A stretch of DNA of 64,000 bases, taken from NCBI GenBank assembly GCA_902555465.1, contig CACDSN010000005.1, positions 1 through 64,000 of the forward strand, read 5' to 3'. Below are positions 1 to 8,432 of the stretch, piece by piece (position 1 is the first letter of the stretch; every line of letters starts with the position of its first letter). The notes beneath the pieces were generated by a model that saw nothing but the letters and a program-made list of their open reading frames with translations, was not told where the DNA came from and searched no databases. This DNA comes from an uncultured Pelagibacteraceae bacterium. Its GTDB lineage: Bacteria > Pseudomonadota > Alphaproteobacteria > Pelagibacterales > Pelagibacteraceae. The translations under genes and the position numbers were made by a program.

Positions 1-468
1 AAATATTCTTCCGCTTTTGTTAATGGTATATTTTCTTTGAGTGAAAATAGACATCATGAAATTAAAACCAATATTAATCACTTAATTGAAAATACTAAAA
101 GTTATCAGTTGATTAAAAGTGTTTTAGATAATTCATCAAAAGCTGTTTATCAGGGAAAAATATATGTAGATAAAGATGCTCAAAAAACTGATGGTTATCA
201 ATTAAGCAAGGCAATTTTGCTAAATGAAAATTCAGAATTTAATGCAAAACCAGAGTTAGAAATTTATGCAGATGATGTTAAATGTTCTCATGGATCAGCA
301 TCTGGTAGTTTGGACGATAATTCAATCTTTTATCTTAGATCTAGGGGCTTAAACTATAAGGAGGCCAAAAATCTTCTTATTAAAGGATTTTTGCTAGATG
401 TGATTGAAAAAATTACAGATGAAGAAATAAAAAATATTATTAAGTCTACAATGGGATTATCAACATGA
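1..468 (+). CDS. sufD: SufD, Fe-S cluster assembly scaffold subunit (3' part only)
   Basis: C-terminal part of SufD, the partner of SufB and SufC in the cytosolic complex that builds iron-sulfur clusters. The reading frame is open back to base 1, so the TTG at 37 in the ORF track is an artefact and the gene starts outside the window. The SufB/SufD core signature is visible: 'CSHGSASGSLD' followed by 'FYLRSRGL' and a helical tail ending in '...GFLLDVIEKI'. The preceding stretch matches the beta-helix repeats of the family. The stop overlaps the sufS start by 4 nt, so the genes are co-translated. SufB and SufC are expected just upstream. Confidence 0.93.
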   Translation, partial: KYSSAFVNGIFSLSENRHHEIKTNINHLIENTKSYQLIKSVLDNSSKAVYQGKIYVDKDAQKTDGYQLSKAILLNENSEFNAKPELEIYADDVKCSHGSASGSLDDNSIFYLRSRGLNYKEAKNLLIKGFLLDVIEKITDEEIKNIIKSTMGLST

Positions 469-1682
469 ATATTGAAAATATAAAAAAACAATTTCCGATA
501 TTCAATAATAAAGTTCATAATAATGATCTTGTATATTTAGACAGCGCAAACTCCTCTCAGAAACCACAAGTTGTTGTTGATAGAATTTACGATTTTTATA
601 CAAAAGAATTTTCAAATGTTGGAAGAAGTGTTCATTATTTAGCGGTTGCAGCTACAAATTTATATGAAGAGACAAGAAGTCTTGTGCAGAAATATATAAA
701 TGCAAAAGATCCTAATGAAATTGTTTTTACAAAAGGTGCAACAGAGGCAATCAATTTGGTTGCTAATACTTTTGGAGAAAAATTTTTAAAAGAAGGTGAT
801 GAAATTATACTTACAGAACTTGAGCATCACTCGAATTATGTGCCATGGCATTATTTAAGAAGATCTAAGGGAGTTCAAATTAAATTTGCCGAAATTAACT
901 CGGAGGGAGAAATTTCTCTTGAGAGTATAGAAAAATTGATAACGTCTAAAACAAAGATGATAGCTATTACTCATTTATCAAATGTAACTGGTGCAATTTT
1001 ACCAATAAAAGAAATTACGCAGTTAGCTCACTCAAAAAATATACCCGTTTTAATAGATGGCTGTCAGGGTGCACCGCATCTTAAACTTGATATGCAAGAA
1101 ATTGGATGTGATTTTTATGCGATTTCATGTCATAAAATGTATGGGCCAACAGGTTTAGGGATTCTTTATGCAAAAAAAAAATGGCTTGAAGCTCTACCAC
1201 CATACCAGGGTGGAGGAGGCATGATAAGTGAGGTTAAAAAAGACGGCATTACCTTTGGTGATTTACCAAATAAATATGAGGCGGGTACCATGGCAACAGC
1301 GCAAGTAATTGCATTTGCTGAGTCAATTAAATTTCTAAATCAGATTGGTATTAAAAATATTGAAAAACATGAGAGTGAACTTACTAAATATGGTGAAGAA
1401 GTTTTGAGGAAAAATAATTCTGTTAAATTAGTGGGTAGCCCCAAAAACAAAGGTTCGGTTTTATCATTCACCTTAGATGGAATTCATGCACACGATATTG
1501 CAACTATTTTAGATGAGGATGGTGTTGCAATTAGAGCAGGTCATCATTGTTGTCAAATTCTTCATGATAAATTAGGTTTATCTGCAACAGCGAGAGCATC
1601 TTTAGGAGTTTATAATACAAAAGATGATATCGATAAGTTAAATGAATCAATAAATAAATGTAAAAAAATATTTGATAGATAA
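465..1682 (+). CDS. sufS: SufS-type cysteine desulfurase
   Basis: PLP-dependent group II cysteine desulfurase (405 aa, normal length) that takes sulfur from L-cysteine and passes it on as a persulfide to the SUF scaffold. The PLP lysine is K224 in 'ISCHKMYGPTG'. The catalytic cysteine lies in 'RAGHHCCQ' around residues 362-363, matching the short SufS loop. The 'LEHHSNYVPW' motif near residue 120 is also typical. The start overlaps sufD by 4 nt and the stop overlaps the next gene's ATG by 1 nt. The doubled cysteine is a small variation on the usual HHCAQ or HHCTQ. Confidence 0.96.
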   Translation: MNIENIKKQFPIFNNKVHNNDLVYLDSANSSQKPQVVVDRIYDFYTKEFSNVGRSVHYLAVAATNLYEETRSLVQKYINAKDPNEIVFTKGATEAINLVANTFGEKFLKEGDEIILTELEHHSNYVPWHYLRRSKGVQIKFAEINSEGEISLESIEKLITSKTKMIAITHLSNVTGAILPIKEITQLAHSKNIPVLIDGCQGAPHLKLDMQEIGCDFYAISCHKMYGPTGLGILYAKKKWLEALPPYQGGGGMISEVKKDGITFGDLPNKYEAGTMATAQVIAFAESIKFLNQIGIKNIEKHESELTKYGEEVLRKNNSVKLVGSPKNKGSVLSFTLDGIHAHDIATILDEDGVAIRAGHHCCQILHDKLGLSATARASLGVYNTKDDIDKLNESINKCKKIFDR

Positions 1683-2152
1683 TGGAATTAAAAGAATTAT
1701 ATCAAGAGATAATCTTAGATCATGGAAAAAATCCTAGAAATCTAAGAAAGACCGAAAACTTTAATAAAGATGCAAAAGGACATAACCCTTTATGTGGAGA
1801 TAAAGTTCACATTTATCTTAAATTAGATGAAAATAAAAAAGTTCAAGATATTTCTTTTGAAGGACAAGGATGTGCGATCTCAATGGCATCAGCATCTATC
1901 ATGACAGATCTTGTTAAAGGTAAAGAGGAATATGAAGTAAAAGAAATAGTAAAAGATTTTTTAGAAATGATTAAAGAAAAAGATCAACTTAATAATAAAA
2001 TTTTAGAAGAAAATGAAAAAACTAAACTTATGTGCTTATCTGGTGTAAAGAAATACCCAATGAGAGTAAAGTGTGCAACTTTATCTTGGCATACATTGAC
2101 ATCAGCTATAGACAATACTCAAGAAGAAATAAATAGTGAGAAAATAGACTAA
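1682..2152 (+). CDS. sufU: SufU/NifU-like Fe-S scaffold or sulfur-acceptor protein
   Basis: IscU/SufU-family protein of 156 aa. The three zinc or cluster ligand cysteines are visible: 'NPLCGDK' (about residue 39), 'GQGCAISMASAS' (about 61) and 'VKCATLSW' (about 130). The insertion between the second and third cysteines is what separates SufU from IscU, and in SufU the protein accepts sulfur from SufS. Translation is coupled at both ends (1-nt TAATG overlaps). Many alphaproteobacteria use SufE instead, so whether this acts as a transferase or a scaffold cannot be decided from sequence. Confidence 0.9.
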   Translation: MELKELYQEIILDHGKNPRNLRKTENFNKDAKGHNPLCGDKVHIYLKLDENKKVQDISFEGQGCAISMASASIMTDLVKGKEEYEVKEIVKDFLEMIKEKDQLNNKILEENEKTKLMCLSGVKKYPMRVKCATLSWHTLTSAIDNTQEEINSEKID

Positions 2153-2451
2153 TGGAAATAAAAGAAAAAGTAATTGCTGAAATTAAGAAAATTTATGATC
2201 CTGAAATTCCAGTAAATATTTATGAACTAGGATTAATTTATGATGTCACAGTAGATAAAGAAAATAAAGTTTATGTAAAAATGACCTTAACAACACCTAA
2301 TTGTCCAGTTGCTGAAAGTTTGCCTAACGAGGTGAAAAATAGTATTAAAGAGATTAAAGATGTAAATGATGTTACACTTGATTTAGTATGGGATCCTCCT
2401 TGGGATAAATCTATGATGTCAGAAGCAGCAAAATTAGAATTAAATTTATGA
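2152..2451 (+). CDS. SufT-like DUF59/MIP18 family Fe-S maturation protein
   Basis: A 99-aa DUF59 (MIP18) protein. Members help mature iron-sulfur proteins and are often the last or second-last gene of SUF operons (SufT). Visible signature: 'YDPEIPVNIYELGLIYDV' near the N-terminus and 'MTLTTPNCPVAESLP' near residue 45, which carries the conserved reactive cysteine. The C-terminal 'LVWDPPWDKSMMSE' is the standard ending of this family and of PaaD. It lies between sufU-like and sufA-like genes with 1- and 4-nt overlaps, so the Fe-S role is favoured over a phenylacetate role. Confidence 0.88.
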   Translation: MEIKEKVIAEIKKIYDPEIPVNIYELGLIYDVTVDKENKVYVKMTLTTPNCPVAESLPNEVKNSIKEIKDVNDVTLDLVWDPPWDKSMMSEAAKLELNL

Positions 2452-2783
2452 CAAATCCAATTATAAAACTTAGCGATAATGCAGCAAATAGAATTAAAGA
2501 GATAATGTCTAGCGCCCACAAAGATTCAGTTGGAGTAAGAATAGGCGTGAAAGCAGGTGGTTGTGCAGGAATGTCATATATTATGGAATATGCAAAAACA
2601 CACAACCCAAATGATGAGGTTATTGAGGATAAAGGAGTTAAAGTATTTATAGATCCGGGCGCAATTATGTATTTATTAGGTACTGAAATGGATTATAAAA
2701 CTGAGGAATTTTCTTCATCATTTGTATTTAAAAACCCTAACGAAACTGAAAGATGTGGTTGTGGGGAGTCATTTAAAATCTAG
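2448..2783 (+). CDS. sufA: SufA/ErpA-type A-type Fe-S carrier
   Basis: A-type carrier (HesB/IscA family, 111 aa) that receives clusters from the SUF complex and hands them to apoproteins. The three ligand cysteines are visible: one in 'GVKAGGCAGMSY' (about residue 39) and two in the C-terminal 'RCGCGESF'. The start overlaps the DUF59 gene by 4 nt (ATGA), and this is the last gene of the suf operon here. Sequence alone does not separate SufA from ErpA. The operon position favours SufA. Confidence 0.92.
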   Translation: MTNPIIKLSDNAANRIKEIMSSAHKDSVGVRIGVKAGGCAGMSYIMEYAKTHNPNDEVIEDKGVKVFIDPGAIMYLLGTEMDYKTEEFSSSFVFKNPNETERCGCGESFKI

Positions 2784-2794
2784 TATTAGTTTAG

Positions 2795-2825
2795 TGCATA
2801 TCTGCATTGCGTTTAATGCATATCT
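2795..2825 (+). repeat. Direct repeat TGCATATCT x2 upstream of small ORF
   Basis: Two exact copies of TGCATATCT start 22 bp apart (2795 and 2817), so they sit on about the same face of the helix, in the 60-bp gap between sufA and the 62-aa gene. This spacing is what a dimeric regulator or two adjacent binding sites would give. The link to regulation is inference. A possible -10 (TATGAT) directly follows the second copy. Confidence 0.5.
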
Positions 2826-2843
2826 ATGATACGATAAGGAATC

Positions 2844-3032
2844 ATGAGAGATTTAAAACATCTACAATCAAATTCAGCTAAACTTGCTCAAGATTTAAAA
2901 GAAAAAGCTCTTTTTAGATCTCAGAGAAAAGCAGTCAATGCAGGTGCTAATGGAACTTTAGAATACACAATTAAAGCAGGTGTAAATAAATCTAAAATTG
3001 CAGATGCACAGCTTATAAAAAACAAAAAATAA
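2844..3032 (+). CDS. Small basic hypothetical protein (62 aa)
   Basis: I do not recognise a family. The 62-aa product is Lys/Ala rich (about one residue in six is lysine), has no membrane segment and no cysteine, and looks partly helical ('LKHLQSNSAKLAQDLKEKALF'). The ATG follows an AAGGAA-like ribosome-binding sequence about 5 nt upstream. Codon use matches the neighbours. It stands alone between the suf operon and the convergent glnA, with only about 10 bp to the glnA stop. The repeat upstream suggests its own promoter. Confidence 0.6.
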   Translation: MRDLKHLQSNSAKLAQDLKEKALFRSQRKAVNAGANGTLEYTIKAGVNKSKIADAQLIKNKK

Positions 3033-3042
3033 TTTTTACTGA

Positions 3043-4449
3043 TTAGCTGCTGTAATACATTTGAAACTCGATCGGATGTGGTGTGTGTTCCAGATTATAT
3101 ATTTCCTCAAATTTTAATGCAATATAGGCATCAATTTGATCATCGGTGAAGACATTTCCTTGCTTCAAAAAATCTCTGTCAGTATCCAAACTTTCCATTG
3201 CCTCTCTCAGTGAGCCACATACTGTTGGTATGTTTTTAATTTCTTCTTCAGGTAAAGTATAAAGATCTTTGTCAAATGATTTACCAGGATGAATTTTATT
3301 TTTTACTCCATCCAAACCTGCCATTAACATTGCAGAGAATGTTAAATATGGATTGCCTGCAGCATCTGGGAATCTTATCTCACATCTAGCACCTTTTTTA
3401 CTTAATGTAATAGGTATCCTGCACGATGCAGATCTATTCCTTGCAGAATAAGCTAATAGAACAGGTGCTTCGAAACCAGGAATTAATCTTTTATAACTAT
3501 TTGTTGTTGCATTAGAAAAAGCATTAATTGCTTTTGCGTGTTTTAAAATTCCACCAATATAATGTAGAGCAGTTTCAGACAAACCAGCATATTTATCTCC
3601 CGAAAAAACTGGAGTTTCACCTTTCCAAATTGATTGGTGAGTGTGCATACCAGAACCGTTATCGCCTTTAACAGGTTTCGGCATGAAAGTTGCTGTTTTA
3701 CCAAATGAGTGAGCAACCATCTGCACAACATATTTATAAAGTTGCACGTTATCAGCTTGATTAACTAATGTCCCAAACAACATACCTAATTCATGTTGGC
3801 TTGGAGCAACTTCGTGGTGGTGTTTCTCAACTGTAATACCAACATCTCTCAACCCTTTTAAAAATTCTCCTCTCATATCCTGAGCACTATCAACTGGTGG
3901 AACTGGAAAGTATCCACCTTTTACTCCAGGTCTATGACCCATGTTTCCATTTTCATATTTTTTTCCTGAATTATAAGGACCTTCAATACTATCAATAGCG
4001 AATCCAGTTTCATTCATTTCATTTTTAATTCTAACATCATCAAATACGAAAAATTCAGGCTCAGGTCCAAAGTATGCTTTATCTCCAATTCCTGTAGTTT
4101 TTAAATATGCCTCTGCTTTTTTGGCTATACCTCTTGGATCTCTTTCATATGGATCTTTTTTGACAGCATCTAATATATCACAAAATAGAACAAGAGTATT
4201 ATGGGAAGTGAATGGATCAACTACTTTTCTCTCTAGATCAGGTTTTAAAATCATGTCAGACTCGTTAATTGCTTTCCATCCTGCAATTGATGAGCCATCA
4301 AAGAAAACACCGTCATTTAACATTCCTTCATCAACAACTGTTGAGTCCATTGTTAAATGTTGTAGTTTACCTCTAGGATCTGTAAATCTTAAATCTACAT
4401 ATTCAATTTCTTTATCTTTCATCAATTTTAAAACATCACTTGCGCTCAT
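3043..4449 (-). CDS. glnA: Glutamine synthetase type I
   Basis: Dodecameric GS-I (468 aa, normal length) that makes glutamine from glutamate, ammonia and ATP, the main ammonium entry step. Family motifs seen in order: '[10 protein letters not shown]', the metal-binding '[10 protein letters not shown]', '[13 protein letters not shown]', the ATP-binding '[13 protein letters not shown]', 'NRSASCRIP', and 'DLYTLPEEE', whose tyrosine matches the adenylylation site of regulated GS-I. The ATG is preceded by AGGAG. No glnB lies next to it. A possible -10 (TATAAT) and an inverted repeat lie upstream. Confidence 0.97.
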   Translation of the reverse strand: MSASDVLKLMKDKEIEYVDLRFTDPRGKLQHLTMDSTVVDEGMLNDGVFFDGSSIAGWKAINESDMILKPDLERKVVDPFTSHNTLVLFCDILDAVKKDPYERDPRGIAKKAEAYLKTTGIGDKAYFGPEPEFFVFDDVRIKNEMNETGFAIDSIEGPYNSGKKYENGNMGHRPGVKGGYFPVPPVDSAQDMRGEFLKGLRDVGITVEKHHHEVAPSQHELGMLFGTLVNQADNVQLYKYVVQMVAHSFGKTATFMPKPVKGDNGSGMHTHQSIWKGETPVFSGDKYAGLSETALHYIGGILKHAKAINAFSNATTNSYKRLIPGFEAPVLLAYSARNRSASCRIPITLSKKGARCEIRFPDAAGNPYLTFSAMLMAGLDGVKNKIHPGKSFDKDLYTLPEEEIKNIPTVCGSLREAMESLDTDRDFLKQGNVFTDDQIDAYIALKFEEIYNLEHTPHPIEFQMYYSS

Positions 4450-4507
4450 TTTTTCTCCTGTGTAAATTCAACCAGTGAATATCAAAAAATACAATAATAA
4501 GAACAAG

Positions 4508-4513
4508 ATTATA
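4508..4513 (-). promoter_or_regulatory. Possible -10 box for glnA
   Basis: TATAAT read on the minus strand, about 60 nt before the glnA ATG. No good -35 hexamer lies at 16-18 nt. The upstream side is occupied by the inverted repeat at 4516-4550, which would fit an activator-dependent promoter. Motif match only. Confidence 0.35.
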
Positions 4514-4515
4514 CT

Positions 4516-4550
4516 GATAACAGCTATGCAATTTGCTCATAACTGTGATA
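4516..4550. promoter_or_regulatory. Imperfect inverted repeat in glnA/nnrD divergent region
   Basis: Arms GATAACAGCTATG and CATAACTGTGATA pair at 10 of 13 positions around a 9-nt centre. The repeat lies directly upstream of the candidate glnA -10 and just before the nnrD ATG at 4558. It has no downstream T-run, so an operator is more likely than a terminator. It does not match the classic NtrC half-site TGCACC, so the cognate regulator is unknown. Confidence 0.45.
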
Positions 4551-4557
4551 ATTAGAT

Positions 4558-5403
4558 ATGAAAATTATTAAGAATTCCTTGAGTTTTTGGGTTAAGAATT
4601 TCCCTTTCAAAAATAACAAAAGTCATAAATATAACAGAGGTCAATTAATAGTTGTATCTGGGGAAAACGAGATGGTAGGTGCTTCTATGTTAAGCGCTGA
4701 GGCAGCTCTTAGAACAGGCGTAGGTTCTGTAAAAATAATTTGTTCCAAAAAAAATTTCAAAATTTTTGCTTTAAAATTTCCTTCAGTGCTAAAAAAAAAA
4801 ATTAACAGTTTAAATGAGTTTAAAAGCTTTATTAATAAAAATAAAAACTCTGTATATTTAATTGGACCAGGGGCTGGCGTTTCACAAATTACGATGCAAA
4901 AAACTTCTTATCTACTGAAAAATATTAAATATGTTATTCTAGATGCAGACGCTCTCACTTCGTTTAAGGGGAAAACAAGTCAACTCTATAAACTTTTAGA
5001 TGAGAATAAAATTATAACTCCACATATAAAGGAATTTAGAACAATTTTTCCCAATTTAAAAAAAATAAAGGATCATAAAAAATTAATTCTATCTGCTATA
5101 AAAAAAACTAAGGCTACAATTGTTTTAAAAGGAAACGATACTTTAATTGCAAATCAAAAAAAAATAATACTAAACAATAAAACCTCAAATGAACTTGCTG
5201 TAATTGGTACAGGAGATGTTTTAGCAGGTTTAATATCGAGTTTAGTAGGTGATAAAAAAATGATTCCAATTCATGCTGCGTCAGCTGGTGTTTGGATACA
5301 TAGCAAAACTGCAATTAAATTAAAAAAAGGACTTATTGCAGAGGATATAACTAAAAATTTAAAGAAAACAATTACCTATATATATGGAAGATATTATAAA
5401 TAA
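4558..5403 (+). CDS. nnrD: ADP/ATP-dependent NAD(P)H-hydrate dehydratase
   Basis: Carbohydrate-kinase-fold enzyme (281 aa) that dehydrates the S-form of damaged NAD(P)H hydrates. It corresponds to the C-terminal half of E. coli YjeF. Visible signatures: 'RGQLIVVSGENEMVGASMLSAEAALRTGVGSV' spread over residues 28-60 in family order, 'LIGPGAG', 'VLDADALT', 'ITPHIKEF', and 'IGTGDVLAGLISSL', the anionic-hole motif. Here the dehydratase is a stand-alone gene. The epimerase half is a separate gene at 53.1 kb. No clear Shine-Dalgarno precedes the ATG. The 3' end overlaps the YbaK-like gene by 20 nt. Confidence 0.9.
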   Translation: MKIIKNSLSFWVKNFPFKNNKSHKYNRGQLIVVSGENEMVGASMLSAEAALRTGVGSVKIICSKKNFKIFALKFPSVLKKKINSLNEFKSFINKNKNSVYLIGPGAGVSQITMQKTSYLLKNIKYVILDADALTSFKGKTSQLYKLLDENKIITPHIKEFRTIFPNLKKIKDHKKLILSAIKKTKATIVLKGNDTLIANQKKIILNNKTSNELAVIGTGDVLAGLISSLVGDKKMIPIHAASAGVWIHSKTAIKLKKGLIAEDITKNLKKTITYIYGRYYK

Positions 5404-5866
5404 AGAACCAGTTAAAAGAGTTCAAAAAAAACTTAATGAATTTAGCAATGAATTAAAGGCTATTGTTTTAAATTCTTCTGCTAGAACCGCTCAGCAAGCT
5501 GCAGAAAGTTTAAATACTGAGGTCGGATCAATTGTAAAAAGTTTGCTATTTAAAACAGAAGATAGCTTTGTGCTTTGTTTAATTTCTGGAGATAAGAGGT
5601 GCTCTTTAAATAAATTAAAAAAAATTAAGAATCAAAAAGATATCTCAATGGCCAATGCAGATGAGGTTAAAAAAGTTACAGGATTTACAATTGGAGGGGT
5701 TTCTCCAGTTGCACACTTGCAAGAAATAGAAATTTTTATAGACGAAAAATTGAATAGATTTAATAATATATATGCAGCAGCAGGGCATCCAAATTGTATT
5801 TTTAAAATAGATTTTGACAACCTTAAAAAAATCACTAAAGGTTCAGTTAAAAATATTACCGAATGA
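5384..5866 (+). CDS. YbaK/EbsC-type aminoacyl-tRNA deacylase
   Basis: A 160-aa YbaK/ProX-fold protein. These single-domain hydrolases clear mischarged tRNA, such as Cys-tRNAPro, acting in trans to ProRS. Family features: the N-terminal helix 'VKRVQKKLNEF', the core lysine motif 'VGSIVKSLLFK' (about residues 43-53), 'FTIGGVSPVAHL' (about 101-112) and 'AAGHPNCIFKI' near the C-terminus. The start overlaps nnrD by 20 nt and the stop overlaps the next ATG by 4 nt, so the three genes form an operon. The exact tRNA specificity cannot be read from sequence. Confidence 0.85.
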   Translation: MEDIINKEPVKRVQKKLNEFSNELKAIVLNSSARTAQQAAESLNTEVGSIVKSLLFKTEDSFVLCLISGDKRCSLNKLKKIKNQKDISMANADEVKKVTGFTIGGVSPVAHLQEIEIFIDEKLNRFNNIYAAAGHPNCIFKIDFDNLKKITKGSVKNITE

Positions 5867-6759
5867 CATCTCCAAAAACTATAGATTATTTTTTATTAAC
5901 AACATTAGCTTTAATTTGGGCTTCAGCTTTTTTTAACATAAAAATTGCAACTTATTCTTATGGACCAATTACAATTGCATTTTTAAGGATTTTATTTGGA
6001 GCAATACCCGTTGTAATTCTTTGTTTTGCAAAAAATATTAAAATTGAAGCCTTTTCAAAAGATTGGATCTGGTATGCATCAATCGGTATTATAAATTTAG
6101 TAATTCCTTTTTTTTTAATTGCTTATGGTGTTCAAAAAGTACAGAGTAATCTTGCGGCAATACTTATGTCTTCAACACCTATTAGCGCAACAATATTAGC
6201 TCATTTTTTTGTAGATAAAGAAAAAATTAACTTGTTTAAAATTATTGGAATAGTGTCAGGTTTTTTAGGAATCATTTATTTATTTTCAGATAATTTATTA
6301 ATAACAAATTCTAATTTCTTTTACGCTCTGATGATTTTGTTAGGTTCGACATTTTATGTTATTGGTGGAATTTTAACTTTAAAGATAAGTCATAAAAAAA
6401 ATGAAAACGTTACTGCCTCAATACTTATTTGGGGTACTTTAATAGTATGTCCGATCTCACTTTTTATTGAGCAACCTTGGAATTTATCACCTAGTTTAGA
6501 TTCTACATTAGCATTAATTTATTTGGGAATTTTCCCTACTGGTATTGCGTGGCTTTTAAGGTTTGCGATTTTGAAAAAAAATGGTTTAGTGTTTCAAGCC
6601 CAGGTAGCTTATCTAATTCCAATTTTTGGTGTAATTCTTGGATATTTTATTTTAAATGAACTCATTACATCAAAAGTAATTATTGCTTTAATTGCTGTCG
6701 TAATTGGAATTTACTTCGTTAAAAAATCTACAAATTCAAAAAATTTTTGGGGAAATTAA
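5863..6759 (+). CDS. EamA (DMT superfamily) transporter
   Basis: Inner-membrane drug/metabolite-transporter family protein (298 aa) with about ten predicted helices in two EamA repeats. Typical family sequence is seen in helix 1 ('LALIWASAFFNIKIA') and at the start of the second half. Substrate unknown; members export amino acids and other metabolites. It is translationally coupled (ATGA) to the YbaK-like gene. The stop abuts the convergent methyltransferase gene with no gap. A second EamA gene lies at 8.9-9.8 kb; the two differ clearly in sequence. Confidence 0.85.
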   Translation: MTSPKTIDYFLLTTLALIWASAFFNIKIATYSYGPITIAFLRILFGAIPVVILCFAKNIKIEAFSKDWIWYASIGIINLVIPFFLIAYGVQKVQSNLAAILMSSTPISATILAHFFVDKEKINLFKIIGIVSGFLGIIYLFSDNLLITNSNFFYALMILLGSTFYVIGGILTLKISHKKNENVTASILIWGTLIVCPISLFIEQPWNLSPSLDSTLALIYLGIFPTGIAWLLRFAILKKNGLVFQAQVAYLIPIFGVILGYFILNELITSKVIIALIAVVIGIYFVKKSTNSKNFWGN

Positions 6760-7677
6760 TTATTTTAAAGATGATATTGACTTAATGTGACCAGGATTTA
6801 TATTGCAACATCCTCCTAAAATATTTGCACCTTTCTCTTGAATGCTTTTTGCAAAATTGTAAAAGATTTCATTTGTTATCTCATCTCTTCTACCTAATGT
6901 ATCATTTGGATTTTTTCCTACTTCGTTAAATTTTGCAGTATTAAACTTATTAACGGGTAAAGGTTCTTCTACTTTCCAAAGGTTTGCTTTAAATCCAAAT
7001 GGAATATTTAAATTGGCCATTTCATTTGAAGATTTTTCAATAATTTCTAGGGATACACATGCTCCAATTAAACCTATCCAATTATTTGATCTATATTTTT
7101 TAACTATTTCTTTAATGCTTTCTCCAGATGCCACTTTTCCATTTTTTTTTAAATGTAATCCAACTAATACTGGCATATTCATCTTTTCTGTAACTTCACA
7201 GACCGCTTCTATTTCTTTAGCACTTGTAATTACATCTAAGTAAAAAAAATCTACGTATGGTTTAATAATTTCTGCCTGTTCTTTAAAATCTTTTTTTATT
7301 GTGTTTATGTTCCTTTCATCAATAACGTAAGTACCATTTTGTGGAGGAAGACTCCCGGCAACTAATATATTTTCTTTTGATATTTCTCTTGCTTTATTTG
7401 CAAGTTCACAAGCTTTTTTATTTACATACTCAAATTTATCTTCTACCTTATTTTCAATTAATCTAACTTTTCTACTACTAAAGTTATTTGTTACAATTAC
7501 GTCTGCACCTGCATTAATAAAAGATCTGTGTACATCGATCAATAATTGATGGAATTTATCATCAAGTACTGCACTTGTAGACCATAAAGTTCCTTTAGAA
7601 ATTAATCCTTTTGCTAGAAGCTCTTGACCCATTCCTCCATCTAAAATTCTGGTTCTTTTGAAATAATTTAAATCCAT
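6760..7677 (-). CDS. Homocysteine S-methyltransferase family protein
   Basis: Zinc-dependent methyltransferase (305 aa, BHMT/MmuM fold) expected to move a methyl group to homocysteine to give methionine. Signatures: N-terminal 'RILDGGMGQELLAKG', 'ADVIVTNNFSS', the first ligand cysteine in 'IGACVS' (about residue 208), and the paired ligands in 'ILGGCCNINPGHI' near the C-terminus. The donor (S-methylmethionine, betaine or another) cannot be told from sequence. It follows the TauE-type permease by 2 nt, so there is no room for a SAM riboswitch leader between the two. Confidence 0.85.
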   Translation of the reverse strand: MDLNYFKRTRILDGGMGQELLAKGLISKGTLWSTSAVLDDKFHQLLIDVHRSFINAGADVIVTNNFSSRKVRLIENKVEDKFEYVNKKACELANKAREISKENILVAGSLPPQNGTYVIDERNINTIKKDFKEQAEIIKPYVDFFYLDVITSAKEIEAVCEVTEKMNMPVLVGLHLKKNGKVASGESIKEIVKKYRSNNWIGLIGACVSLEIIEKSSNEMANLNIPFGFKANLWKVEEPLPVNKFNTAKFNEVGKNPNDTLGRRDEITNEIFYNFAKSIQEKGANILGGCCNINPGHIKSISSLK

Positions 7678-7679
7678 TT

Positions 7680-8423
7680 TTAAATAATTTTAAGCCCCAT
7701 TCTAATAGCTACAAGTATTACTAAACACGATGTAATTAATGCAAGAAATCTTGTAGGTAAAATTTTTAAATTCAAATAATTGCCAATTTGACCACCTATT
7801 AATACAAAAAACAATAAATACCAATATTCTAAAATATCATTTAGCACATAAGATTTTGTTAATTGACCAATTATACCTGCAAAAGAATTTATTAATATAA
7901 ATATTGAGGAGGTTGTTACTATATGTTTTGGCAAACCAGCCTTTAATAAAAATAAAATAGGACTTAAAAAAATTCCTCCACCAATACCAACAATTCCGGA
8001 TAAGATACCTAAAATAGATCCAATAAATAATGAATATATATATTTTATTTCCTTATACTTATTTTCATTATCATCATAAGATTTAAAATTAAATAATAAC
8101 AATAAACCCGAAACCAGAAGCACAAAAAACAATAAAATTTCAAATATATTTTTTTCTATTTCTAAAGCACCTCCAATAAAAGCCATAGGCACTGATCCGA
8201 TTAAATATGGTGTTAATAGTTTGAGGTTTAAGTTTCCTGCTTTTATATAATTAATGGAATTCCCAGAAACTACGATTATATTACATCCTAATGCGATAAC
8301 AGGCAGGATATAATATGGTATCTCCCATATGAGCAATAAAGCAAGATATGTTGAGCCTCCACCGAAACCAACACTTGAATATAATATTGCAGTTACAAAA
8401 AATAAAATTGGTAATATAATCAT
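7680..8423 (-). CDS. TSUP (TauE/SafE) family anion permease
   Basis: Integral membrane protein (247 aa, about eight helices) of the sulfite exporter TauE/SafE family, which moves sulfur oxyanions or organosulfonates. Two half-repeats are visible, beginning 'SVGFGGGSTYLALLL' (helix 1) and 'GIVGIGGGIFLSPIL' (about residues 142-156), the hallmark glycine-rich loops. It is probably co-transcribed with the homocysteine methyltransferase, which hints at sulfur metabolism, but the substrate is not known. Only 9 bp separate its start codon from the divergent moaB start. Confidence 0.85.
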   Translation of the reverse strand: MIILPILFFVTAILYSSVGFGGGSTYLALLLIWEIPYYILPVIALGCNIIVVSGNSINYIKAGNLNLKLLTPYLIGSVPMAFIGGALEIEKNIFEILLFFVLLVSGLLLLFNFKSYDDNENKYKEIKYIYSLFIGSILGILSGIVGIGGGIFLSPILFLLKAGLPKHIVTTSSIFILINSFAGIIGQLTKSYVLNDILEYWYLLFFVLIGGQIGNYLNLKILPTRFLALITSCLVILVAIRMGLKII

Positions 8424-8432
8424 TTATAAATT

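Noticed and set aside
7678-8432. SAM-type riboswitch expected before a homocysteine methyltransferase gene
   Set aside because: Only 2 nt separate it from the upstream gene and 9 bp separate that gene from moaB; no space for an aptamer.
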